Source: Lutibacter sp. (GTDB taxonomy: Bacteria; Bacteroidota; Bacteroidia; Flavobacteriales; Flavobacteriaceae). From it: a stretch of DNA of 5,901 nucleotides. Positions 1-5,901 of this stretch are shown here, piece after piece. The translations under genes and the position numbers were made by a program. Where the stretch lies: assembly GCA_003516285.1 (NCBI GenBank), contig DPCK01000048.1, forward strand, positions 1,070 to 6,970, written 5' to 3'. The notes below the pieces were generated by a model, which ran no database searches, was not told the DNA's origin, and saw only the letters and a list, made by a program, of their open reading frames with translations. Each line of letters opens with the position of its first letter. Position 1 is the first letter of the stretch.

Positions 1-1020
1 GTCATTACCATTTGAAATAGAAGCGTAATTGGTGATATTGTTACCTTTTTTAAAGAATAAATCTTGAAAATTATTATATACTCCGTATGGATTGTCAGAA
101 TAACGATCAGGCGATAAAATTCTTGTGCCCACTACAGCGTCAGGACCAGAGGCTGCATAAACACTTTGATAGTTAGGGCCATATGTTACACCTTGGTACT
201 TTGTGTATTGACCTTGAAAATTTTGCCAATCTGATGCCAATTCGTATGAATGTGACTGATTTGTGTCAATAAAATTGTTAATTTCAGAGAATCCAATTTC
301 AGATCTTAAAGTAATTTGGGTTTTACCAATTTTCCCTCTCTTAGAAGTAACTACAATTACTCCATTTCCTGCACGAGAACCGTACAAAGATGATGCAGAT
401 GCACCTTTTACAATTTCAAACGATGCGATATCATCTACGTTAATATCAGCAAGTCCACCTTCAACGAAGATACCGTCCATAATTACCAACGGAGCTTGAG
501 AGCCATAAAAGTTAGCTGCGCCACGCAAAAGAATTGTTGCACCTGCACCTGGACGTCCTAAGTTTGTAACTGAAATCCCAGCTACTTTTCCTTGTAATGC
601 ACTTGCGGCCGATCCTGCAGGTACTTGTTGAAGCTCTTCCGCAGTTACCGAAGCTACGGTTACTGATAATTTTTTTCTTGAAGTTGCTCCTGCCACACCT
701 GTAACAACAACCTCTTCCAAACTTTGGGCATCTTCTTGCATTACTAGATTGATGCTGTTGGAAGCGCCTACAGTTTGATCTACAGTTTTCATTCCAACAA
801 AGCTAAATTGAAGCACAGCCCCAGTATTAGCTCTAATGGAATAATTACCATCAAAATCAGTTTGTGTACCTGTTTTTGTACCTTTAATAAGTACTGTTAC
901 TCCCGGTAACGGTCCGCTTGCGTCGGAGACTTTACCCGTAACAGTTTTTTCTTGGGCAAACGATATTTGCACCATCAACGCTAACAAGAGCGTTAAAATT
1001 CCATTAAACTTTGTTTTCAT
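1..1020 (-). CDS. SusC/RagA-family TonB-dependent outer membrane transporter (N-terminal 340 residues, partial)
   Basis: This is an outer-membrane beta-barrel transporter of the SusC/RagA type. Such proteins import glycans, peptides or other large ligands with energy from TonB, usually with a SusD-like lipoprotein. The start is ATG at 1020-1018, followed by a signal peptide (about residues 1-22, ending SFA before Gln23). A carboxypeptidase-regulatory-like N-terminal domain follows (about 27-98: VTGKV, then TDFDGNYSI at 54-62 and the FVGM strand at 74-77). The TonB-box-like segment LEEVVVTG is at 101-108. The plug domain runs from about 115 and includes LQGKVAGI, LRGAANFYG, PLVIMDGI and the family hallmark VKGASASSLYGSRAGNG at 204-220. 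The frame stays open to the left edge, so most of the barrel and the stop are missing here; full-length members have about 1000 residues. The substrate cannot be inferred from this part. Family assignment is very secure. Confidence 0.96.
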   Translation of the reverse strand, partial: MKTKFNGILTLLLALMVQISFAQEKTVTGKVSDASGPLPGVTVLIKGTKTGTQTDFDGNYSIRANTGAVLQFSFVGMKTVDQTVGASNSINLVMQEDAQSLEEVVVTGVAGATSRKKLSVTVASVTAEELQQVPAGSAASALQGKVAGISVTNLGRPGAGATILLRGAANFYGSQAPLVIMDGIFVEGGLADINVDDIASFEIVKGASASSLYGSRAGNGVIVVTSKRGKIGKTQITLRSEIGFSEINNFIDTNQSHSYELASDWQNFQGQYTKYQGVTYGPNYQSVYAASGPDAVVGTRILSPDRYSDNPYGVYNNFQDLFFKKGNNITNYASISNGND

Positions 1021-1053
1021 ATTATAATTGTTTGAATTAATGATTTTCAAAAA

Positions 1054-1090
1054 TCCTAATAAAATGTTAATATTCCTAATTTTTTGTTAA
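1054..1090 (-). promoter_or_regulatory. Two 17-bp direct repeats, 20-bp period, upstream of the susC-like gene
   Basis: Read on the minus strand, TTAACAAAAAATTAGGA (1090-1074) is followed by TTAACATTTTATTAGGA (1070-1054). The outer halves TTAACA and ATTAGGA are identical and only the central four bases differ (AAAA against TTTT). The exact 20-bp period puts the copies on nearly the same helix face. They lie about 34-70 bp before the ATG. A paired binding site for a regulator, or part of the promoter or leader, is my inference. No exact TANNTTTG promoter element was found on this strand between 1021 and 1353. Confidence 0.5.
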
Positions 1091-1353
1091 AGTAATTGGA
1101 ATATTTTTTCAAATACTGCAGTTTCGTGTACGTAATTTTATGAATTTTTTTTATTTGGTTGCGTAGAGATATTTTTTAAATTATTTTGATAATTATTTGA
1201 GAGTTTGCAAATAAATCTCGAAATATAGGTTTAATGAATATTCCCAATCTTTTCTCTATTACCAGTGTTTTTTAAAATAGCGATAATCTATTGAAAGAAG
1301 ATTACATGAAGATATTTTTAACAATTCTTGAGAAATTATTGCGAGGGTATTTT
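1091..1353. other. AT-rich spacer with no recognised gene
   Basis: This is the rest of the region between the susC-like start and the transposase relic. It is strongly AT-rich with many short stop-interrupted frames. I found no RNA gene, no convincing hairpin and no exact TANNTTTG promoter. The nearest imperfect match is TATATTTC at 1227-1220 on the minus strand, which lacks a TTTG partner about 20 bp upstream. Confidence 0.5.
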
Positions 1354-1422
1354 CTATGTGTTTTTAAATATTTTATAATATTTGACAAATAAAATTAGAT
1401 TAAAAGATGTTATATTAACGTA

Positions 1423-1822
1423 GTTATTTGTTTTTTTAGCCATTACCGATTCTTTTACAATACAAAGTTCAACTTTTTCTGTTATGTAGTGTGCCAGCCA
1501 TTCTCTTATTTTTTTCCGTTTTGACACCATAGGCTGTTTGAGCATCTTTGATACTCATCCTTCCTTACTAATAGACGCCACGATAGTTCGTTTTTGAAGA
1601 TTGGAATAATTTTTACGCCTCATATTTTCTTTATATTCAGGCGATCCATAATCCCGCATCCAATTGTCTAATGATGCTTCGCCTAATCCATAAATTCGAT
1701 TGGCTTCCTTACGGGGGGAGACCCGATTCAACTTCTCTGACAATTTTAAAAATCAAACGTTTGTCATAACGACTTTGTTTATTCTCCCGTGGAGCATAAA
1801 ATTTTTGTTCTTTGTGTTCCAT
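1423..1822 (-). pseudogene. IS3-type transposase OrfA, frameshifted and truncated
   Basis: A DNA-binding transposase subunit can be rebuilt by joining reading frames from ATG at 1822-1820. Frame one gives an N-terminus beginning MEHKEQKFYAPREN and ending ESGLP. At the six-C run (1718-1713) the frame shifts and continues RKEANRIYGLGEASLDNW, a helix-turn-helix, then YSNLQKRTIVASISKEG to a TGA at 1557-1555. Overlapping this stop, another frame continues MSIKDAQTAYGVKTEK, a second helix-turn-helix-like unit. At the seven-A run (1515-1509) the frame shifts again into IREWLAHY and then VELCIVKESVMAKKTNN. Removing one C and one A restores the first and third joins. Homology seems to stop near 1423; the remaining codons to 1354 look unrelated. 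Two helix-turn-helix units followed by VKESxMAKK fit OrfA of Bacteroidota IS3-type elements as I remember them. The pieces at 1555-1743 and 1354-1545 should not be annotated as separate genes. Confidence 0.75.
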
Positions 1823-1861
1823 ACATGCTTTGTTTGTGTATAGCAATTTCAGGGCAAGACA
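1423..1861 (-). mobile_element. Degenerate insertion sequence fragment (IS3-type), 5' part only
   Basis: The fragment contains the decayed OrfA described separately plus about 39 bp before its ATG. The outer edge is placed at 1861 because the minus-strand sequence there, TGTCTTGCCCTGAAATTG, begins with TG and looks like an insertion-sequence terminal repeat. This edge is an inference: the matching right-hand repeat is absent. No OrfB (DDE integrase) follows, so the element has lost its 3' part and cannot move by itself. Confidence 0.45.
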
Positions 1862-2027
1862 ATTTTACTGGGTTTTTGCGATATCCTAATATTGTATTTT
1901 TGACGATTTCACATGTAACGTAGCTTTGTTAAGTTTAAATGTAATTTAGCGGTTATTCTGCCGGCGAGTTCTCCCGTGATTTTAAATTATGATGCGTTTG
2001 CCCTGTATATTTAATGAATCTTTAATA
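1862..2027. other. Spacer between IS relic and T9SS gene
   Basis: There is no supported gene here. Around 1959-1978 the bases are noticeably richer in G and C (gccggcgagttctcccg) than the AT-rich surroundings. The segment directly abuts the presumed insertion-sequence end at 1861, so it is the likely flank of the old insertion. I could not identify an RNA or a stable hairpin. Confidence 0.35.
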
Positions 2028-2050
2028 TTTTTAAAAAATTGTTTTAAAAA
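2028..2050 (-). terminator. Weak AT-only hairpin after the T9SS gene
   Basis: Nine base pairs can form between 2050-2042 and 2036-2028 with a five-base loop, starting nine bases after the TAA stop. All pairs are A-T and there is no clean T-tract after the stem on the minus strand. The position suits a terminator but the stem is weak and could be chance in AT-rich DNA. Confidence 0.25.
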
Positions 2051-2058
2051 GCGTAAAT

Positions 2059-4836
2059 TTAGAGCCTAAGTAAACTAAAATGAGCTTTATAAGTTTTCGT
2101 TAAATTCCTATCATCTGTAACATCGATTGAAAACCAATAGTCATCAGAGGGAAGAAACTCTCCATTATAAATACCATCCCAGCCAGAATCAGGATTAATG
2201 GTGGCTAAATGTTTACCGAATCTATTAAAGATGAGGATATTAGAATACCTAAACTCTTCAAAATTTAATCCTTTTATTTCCCACAAATCATTTATACCAT
2301 CATTGTTTGGCGTAAAAAACTTCGGAAATCCCAAAACAAAGATATTTTTAGCAGTTATACCACAATCGTATTTGTTTTTTGCATAAACTGTATGAAGACC
2401 AGGAGTGACATTATAAAACGTATTTTCTGATTGATAATTATTATATGGATTATCAATGACATATAAATTGTCAAAATTATTTTCCGTAATGATAGCTACG
2501 GTATTGTTGTTTAGATTGATATTGATATCTATAATTTTAGGGGTATACACTTTATTAATGTTAAAAGTTTTTACTTTTTCACATAGAAAAATTTTGTCTT
2601 TTATAGTAACAGAAATCTGTTGTTCATTTGCCACGGATATTTGATAGGTATTTTCGCCATTACTCCAATTATAGGAATAGTTTTGTTGAATGTATAAAGG
2701 GATACCAGCGTTTATTTCTATTGGGAAACTATTTTCGCAAACTGGAACATTTTCATCTGATTCAACTGGTGGAAAATAATTTACAATTAGATTAAAAGTT
2801 CCTGCGCCATAACAAAGGCCATTATTTTCGGCTCTAAAATAGATAGGTTTTTCTGAAGAAATATAATCGTTGCCTAAAGGTGAAACATCGTTAATTGCAT
2901 TTTCTTCTGAATCGTAAAAATAAATTACGACAGTACTGGGAAGATTCAAAGAGCTCTTTATTTCATTTTCTTTAGTAGAAAAATCAAATGATGCCGTGCC
3001 GTCTCCAATATCACATCCAATAAAATCAGAGGCATTAAGAAGTAAGCTCGAATTAGCGATCAGTTCAACTTTGCCCAGACTGAAACAATCCGAATCTTTA
3101 TACAATATTTTAGCGGTCAATATTTGATTTGGAACCGTGTTTTTGTAAATTAAAGTTAATGAATTTTCATTATAAAGGTCATTTTTGGCATCTGTATCAT
3201 TTAAATAAAAATAAACATTAAAATCATCAGCTTTGTTTAAAGTTAATGCAGCGATGCTGTTTTCTAAATTAAAGGTAGACAACTCATCATTTGGATTGCT
3301 ATCATAAGAGTCGCATTGAATTAACTGGTAAGCGGTGCTTAATATGACAGGCTTTTCGTTGATAACCACTTCTTTAACTATAGGGTCTTTAGTTTCTCCG
3401 TTAGTTGTTTTGGTTAATGAAACGTTATAGGTGCCTGGAGCACCATAAATATGATAGGCATCAATATCCGTTGAAGTGGTGCCGTCTCCAAAATCCCATA
3501 GGACAGAATCTATAGTCTCTACTGTATTAATAAAAAAATGAGTTGCGTCCCCGACACAGGTAAATTCGTATTTAAAATTAAATAAGAAAAGTGATTGGAT
3601 AAAGGGAGGTAATCCTAATAAAGATTTTCTGCTATTTAAAGAAAATTCGCCAAAAATGCAACTGCTAGCATTTGCTTCAGGATTGTTAATAACAGTAAGG
3701 CGACTTCTTCCATTTTCCATAGGAACATATCCGGCAATATAAATTTTTTCATCAATGGCTAATTGTAAAGCACCTGCATTAAAATCAAATGATCTAATCT
3801 TAGTTTTGGAAGCAGTAATATTACTGCTTTCTAAATCAAATTGATACAATGTGCTTCCTGTAATATTGTATTCGCTATTAAATTCATTTGAATTAACATA
3901 TAGTTTTTTTGATTTTGATGAAAATTCTACCCCGTAAGGGTTTTCACCACTAAGTATTCCAGTTTCATTTGAAATCAAACCTGTTGAATTGTTAAAATCA
4001 TAAAGAAACACTTTTCCTGTATTTCTTCTTAGCACGATTTCTCCTGTTTTTACGATTAATAAATCACTTGTTTTTGTAGCTCCGTGAGCAACTGCTAATT
4101 TTTTGCCGTTGGGGGATGATTTTAAATAGCCTTGAGCGTTGGCTAAATATCCTGTTAAAGGAACCGTAATTAAAGTTTTTGAAATTACAGGGTTAGTTTG
4201 GACTCCAGATCTCGTTATTTTAAAAGCATAGAAATTATCTATAAAATGCGTAATTACCCAAAAAGATATTCCGTCGGCGTGTTGTACTGCCGTAATTTTT
4301 TCCGAACATTTAAATTTGGTTTCATCAGAATTACTAGGGTTGTATGTAGTTAAAGGATTGTTTTTATTGGTGACACCTCCTAAACCTCCATTTAATCTCA
4401 TGTCTACTTCCGTATAATTTAAGCCGTCGTTTTTGCCGTCACCTATATCATTAGTAAAATCGTCATCTGCATTTTGTTTATTGGGTGCATCAACTGTAAA
4501 GATATAATAAATAGAACTGCTTCCTGGTTTTGGAATTACAATAGCGGATTGTGTGCTTGAGTTTTGGCCTAATAAACCCGATCCATTTTGCATTTCGCTA
4601 TGCTGTGCATTATAAACAGTTGAACCATCTGTGTAAAACAACAAATTACCGTCTTTGTCTGAATAGGTTGCACAACCTTCTTGAGTATTTAAATTTCCAT
4701 TGGTCAAAGCAACCGGGGCGCCACTGTTAAAGTTTATGCCGGCATTAGCTCCAAAATACCAAATCCCGGCTTCCCTTTGAGCATAGCCGTTAGTGAAGCA
4801 TAAAATCAGTAGTAATATGAAATATATCTTTTTCAA
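2059..4836 (-). CDS. Large secreted surface protein with PKD domain and T9SS type B sorting domain
   Basis: This 925-residue protein is predicted to be exported by Sec and then by the type IX secretion system. It has a signal peptide (about 1-19, ending GYA before Gln20). Residues 20-417 form a region rich in beta strands that resembles the propeller-like N-terminal domain of many flavobacterial T9SS proteins (GIWYFGANAGINF, EGCATYSDKDGNLLFYTDG, and closing LLGLPPFIQSLF). A PKD domain follows (about 420-500, core WDFGDGTTS from 447). Two related modules of about 100 residues start at Cys508 and Cys608. An Ig-like stretch begins near Cys700 (YNWSNGENTYQISV). The C-terminus (about 838-925) is the gliding-motility-associated type B domain: FFTPNNDGINDLW at 840-852, IFNRFGK at 869-875, GWDGIYNG at 885-892 and DDYWF at 898-902. 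The start is TTG, because TAG lies immediately upstream in frame and the signal peptide begins there. No catalytic domain is seen; adhesion or matrix binding is a guess. It appears monocistronic. Confidence 0.93.
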   Translation of the reverse strand: MKKIYFILLLILCFTNGYAQREAGIWYFGANAGINFNSGAPVALTNGNLNTQEGCATYSDKDGNLLFYTDGSTVYNAQHSEMQNGSGLLGQNSSTQSAIVIPKPGSSSIYYIFTVDAPNKQNADDDFTNDIGDGKNDGLNYTEVDMRLNGGLGGVTNKNNPLTTYNPSNSDETKFKCSEKITAVQHADGISFWVITHFIDNFYAFKITRSGVQTNPVISKTLITVPLTGYLANAQGYLKSSPNGKKLAVAHGATKTSDLLIVKTGEIVLRRNTGKVFLYDFNNSTGLISNETGILSGENPYGVEFSSKSKKLYVNSNEFNSEYNITGSTLYQFDLESSNITASKTKIRSFDFNAGALQLAIDEKIYIAGYVPMENGRSRLTVINNPEANASSCIFGEFSLNSRKSLLGLPPFIQSLFLFNFKYEFTCVGDATHFFINTVETIDSVLWDFGDGTTSTDIDAYHIYGAPGTYNVSLTKTTNGETKDPIVKEVVINEKPVILSTAYQLIQCDSYDSNPNDELSTFNLENSIAALTLNKADDFNVYFYLNDTDAKNDLYNENSLTLIYKNTVPNQILTAKILYKDSDCFSLGKVELIANSSLLLNASDFIGCDIGDGTASFDFSTKENEIKSSLNLPSTVVIYFYDSEENAINDVSPLGNDYISSEKPIYFRAENNGLCYGAGTFNLIVNYFPPVESDENVPVCENSFPIEINAGIPLYIQQNYSYNWSNGENTYQISVANEQQISVTIKDKIFLCEKVKTFNINKVYTPKIIDININLNNNTVAIITENNFDNLYVIDNPYNNYQSENTFYNVTPGLHTVYAKNKYDCGITAKNIFVLGFPKFFTPNNDGINDLWEIKGLNFEEFRYSNILIFNRFGKHLATINPDSGWDGIYNGEFLPSDDYWFSIDVTDDRNLTKTYKAHFSLLRL

Positions 4837-4970
4837 CTAGTTAAGATTACAATTTTTAAAAGTAATTAATTTATTCTCATTATTAAGCTTAAAACAACAA
4901 ATGGCATAAAATTCGCACTACCATCCGAAAGTTGATATTTAAAAGTGCATGAGAACCCCTTATATTTACT

Positions 4971-5004
4971 TTGAAAAAAAATAAATTTTGAAAAAAAATA
5001 ATTT
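4971..5004. repeat. Tandem 17-bp A-tract repeat
   Basis: TTGAAAAAAAATAAATT (4971-4987) is followed without a gap by TTGAAAAAAAATAATTT (4988-5004); 16 of 17 bases match. It lies in the presumed leader of the T9SS gene, about 135-170 bp before its start. Replication slippage is the simplest origin. Phased A-tracts can bend DNA, but no function is shown. Confidence 0.7.
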
Positions 5005-5024
5005 ATGGGACTCTTCAGATGCAT

Positions 5025-5056
5025 CAAAAATAGCAAAAAATCAGAACTCGGCCAAA
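5025..5056 (-). promoter_or_regulatory. Candidate Bacteroidota sigma-70 type promoter for the T9SS gene
   Basis: On the minus strand TTTG (5056-5053), a 20-base spacer and TATTTTTG (5032-5025) match the Bacteroidota -33/-7 pattern TTTG-N19 to 21-TANNTTTG. It is the only exact TANNTTTG that I found on this strand between the T9SS start and 5040. Transcription would begin near 5018 and leave an untranslated leader of about 180 bases. The -33 element overlaps the 3' end of the transposase relic. The DNA is AT-rich, so a chance match is possible. Confidence 0.45.
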
Positions 5057-5620
5057 TTATACATTTAGTTCCACGATGGATGCTTGATTCTTGCACTAAA
5101 CAATTGCACTTTCACCTCTAGAATTACTCTTTTATTGCTCTTAAAATGCTTTTATGACAATCTGTTGTAATGCTTTCGATTCGGATGCCTAATTTTATTA
5201 AGTTTTCCAGATCTTCCTTCATTTCTAAATAATTCGCACTATCAGTAAAATGACTAAGCTGCGTATAACCGTTCAAACTGTCTGAATAACAGATCAAACA
5301 TAACTTCTCAAAATTAAGTTGTGTCCATTCTCAAATTAGCGTTACTTCTTTTGATGATTTTTACCATGGGAGCTCGATCTAAAAACAAAATAAAATGCTG
5401 GTTGGAAAGTGTCTTTTGAATAACCACTGTCCGAATGAGAGTTTTATATGTTTGACGTTCAATAACCCATTTTTTAAACCAAACAAATCTATTTTTTAAA
5501 CGCTGCTTTGGTCTATTATTGGTGAATAATAATCCGCAATTTTTACATTTAAATCGCTATTTGTTATTTTGTTTCCCATAGAATATCATCAAGATTTTTA
5601 AAACCCCAACAACGCTTTTT
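5043..5620 (-). pseudogene. Decayed transposase, IS256-like zinc-ribbon variant
   Basis: Joining minus-strand frames gives most of the N-terminal half of a DDE transposase. YGKQNNK leads to a TAG (5559-5557, where a CAG Gln codon is expected), then RFKCKNCGLLFTNNRP, a zinc-ribbon CxxC at 5547-5536, and LKNRFVWFKKWVIERQTYKTL. A frameshift near 5440 gives DSGYSKDTFQ, another near 5390 returns to LDRAPMVKIIKRSNANLRMD. The Asp at 5325-5323 is the likely first catalytic residue. One extra A near 5315 shifts the frame into EKLCLICYSDSLNGYTQL and on to IESITTDCHKSILRAIKE. The second catalytic Asp is at 5162-5160, in TTDC where TTDG is usual. After a TAA at 5126-5124 only ESSIHRGTKCIIW remains, corresponding to the QRCLVHIQR region. 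The first zinc knuckle (about 5590-5620) is unclear, and the catalytic Glu half is missing. The family name rests on remembered motifs. The open frame at 4866-5096 is this tail plus unrelated sequence, not a gene. Confidence 0.75.
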
Positions 5621-5901
5621 TTGACGATTTTTTAATATTAAAAAAATTTGATGAAACGAATTTTATTGAATTTTTTGGAATACCAATGGTAATAAGGTCT
5701 AACAAATTATTTACCGACTATTTTTCAGTATTATGCCTTTTTAAACTTTGTCGAAAAAATCAGAATCTGTTTGGTTTTCTATTTAAGTATTAAATATGTT
5801 TTTAATCAAGTAAGTAAGGAGCAAAAAAAGTCAGTAAATAAACTAGATAGCGTTCGAAAAAGGCATATTTTTCTCTATGAAGTGATTTAAACTTTTTATA
5901 A
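5621..5901. other. AT-rich sequence with no recognised feature
   Basis: I found no open frame of useful length on either strand, no transposase-like residues, no RNA gene and no clear terminal inverted repeat. It may include the outer end of the second insertion sequence, but I cannot place that boundary. Confidence 0.4.

Noticed and set aside
263..499. Plus-strand open frame
   Set aside because: It is antisense to the conserved plug domain of the SusC-like gene, whose minus frame carries all the family motifs.
1713..1718. G6/C6 tract as a phase-variation switch
   Set aside because: It lies in a truncated transposase with other frameshifts, so switching its length cannot restore a working gene.
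1354..1743. Two small adjacent minus-strand genes of 63 and 62 residues
   Set aside because: They are frameshifted pieces of one OrfA. The starts are internal and the last 20 or so residues near 1354 look like read-through past the truncation.
2198..2644. Two plus-strand open frames of 62 residues
   Set aside because: Both are shadows of the T9SS gene, opposite its sorting and Ig-like domains.
4798..4836. Lipoprotein signal at the N-terminus of the T9SS protein (LILC, Cys13)
   Set aside because: The residue before Cys is Leu, not Gly, Ala or Ser, and a better signal peptidase I site follows at GYA before Gln20.
4866..5096. A 76-residue minus-strand open frame
   Set aside because: Only its first roughly 18 residues match the transposase relic; the rest is low-complexity translation of AT-rich DNA through the tandem repeat.
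4911..5242. Shared attcgcacta word at 4911-4920 and 5232-5241
   Set aside because: Only 10-11 bases match and the flanks diverge at once; this is too short to claim a repeat or attachment site.

Overview
The window looks like a chromosomal segment of a low-GC member of the Bacteroidota, most likely a Flavobacterium-type bacterium. Three things support this: a SusC/RagA-type TonB-dependent transporter, a very large secreted protein with a type IX secretion (T9SS) type B sorting domain, and AT-rich spacers with no Shine-Dalgarno sequences but one good match to the Bacteroidota promoter pattern (TTTG, about 20 nt, TANNTTTG). All supported coding features lie on the minus strand.

Layout from left to right. 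Positions 1-1020 hold the first 340 residues of a SusC-like outer-membrane transporter whose 3' end lies beyond the left edge. Its upstream region (1021-1353) is AT-rich and contains two copies of a 17-bp motif exactly 20 bp apart. Positions 1423-1861 are the decayed 5' part of an insertion sequence: an IS3-type OrfA that can be read only by crossing three frameshifts. After a spacer that ends in a weak AT hairpin, 2059-4836 encodes an intact 925-residue T9SS cargo protein starting at TTG. Upstream of it are a perfect-register 17-bp tandem repeat (4971-5004) and then a second, unrelated transposase relic (about 5043-5620), which resembles the zinc-ribbon variant of IS256-type transposases. It carries one in-frame nonsense codon and several frameshifts. 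The last 280 bases show nothing I can identify.

How the parts relate. The SusC-like protein would import a ligand, usually with a SusD lipoprotein; any such partner would lie outside the window. The T9SS protein would be exported by Sec, carried across the outer membrane by the T9SS and displayed or released. There is no evidence that the two act together. The T9SS gene stands alone between two transposase relics, and the best promoter candidate for it lies in the end of one relic. I see no sign of a new defence, toxin or other multi-gene system. The interesting points concern regulation and insertion-sequence decay around the surface-protein gene.
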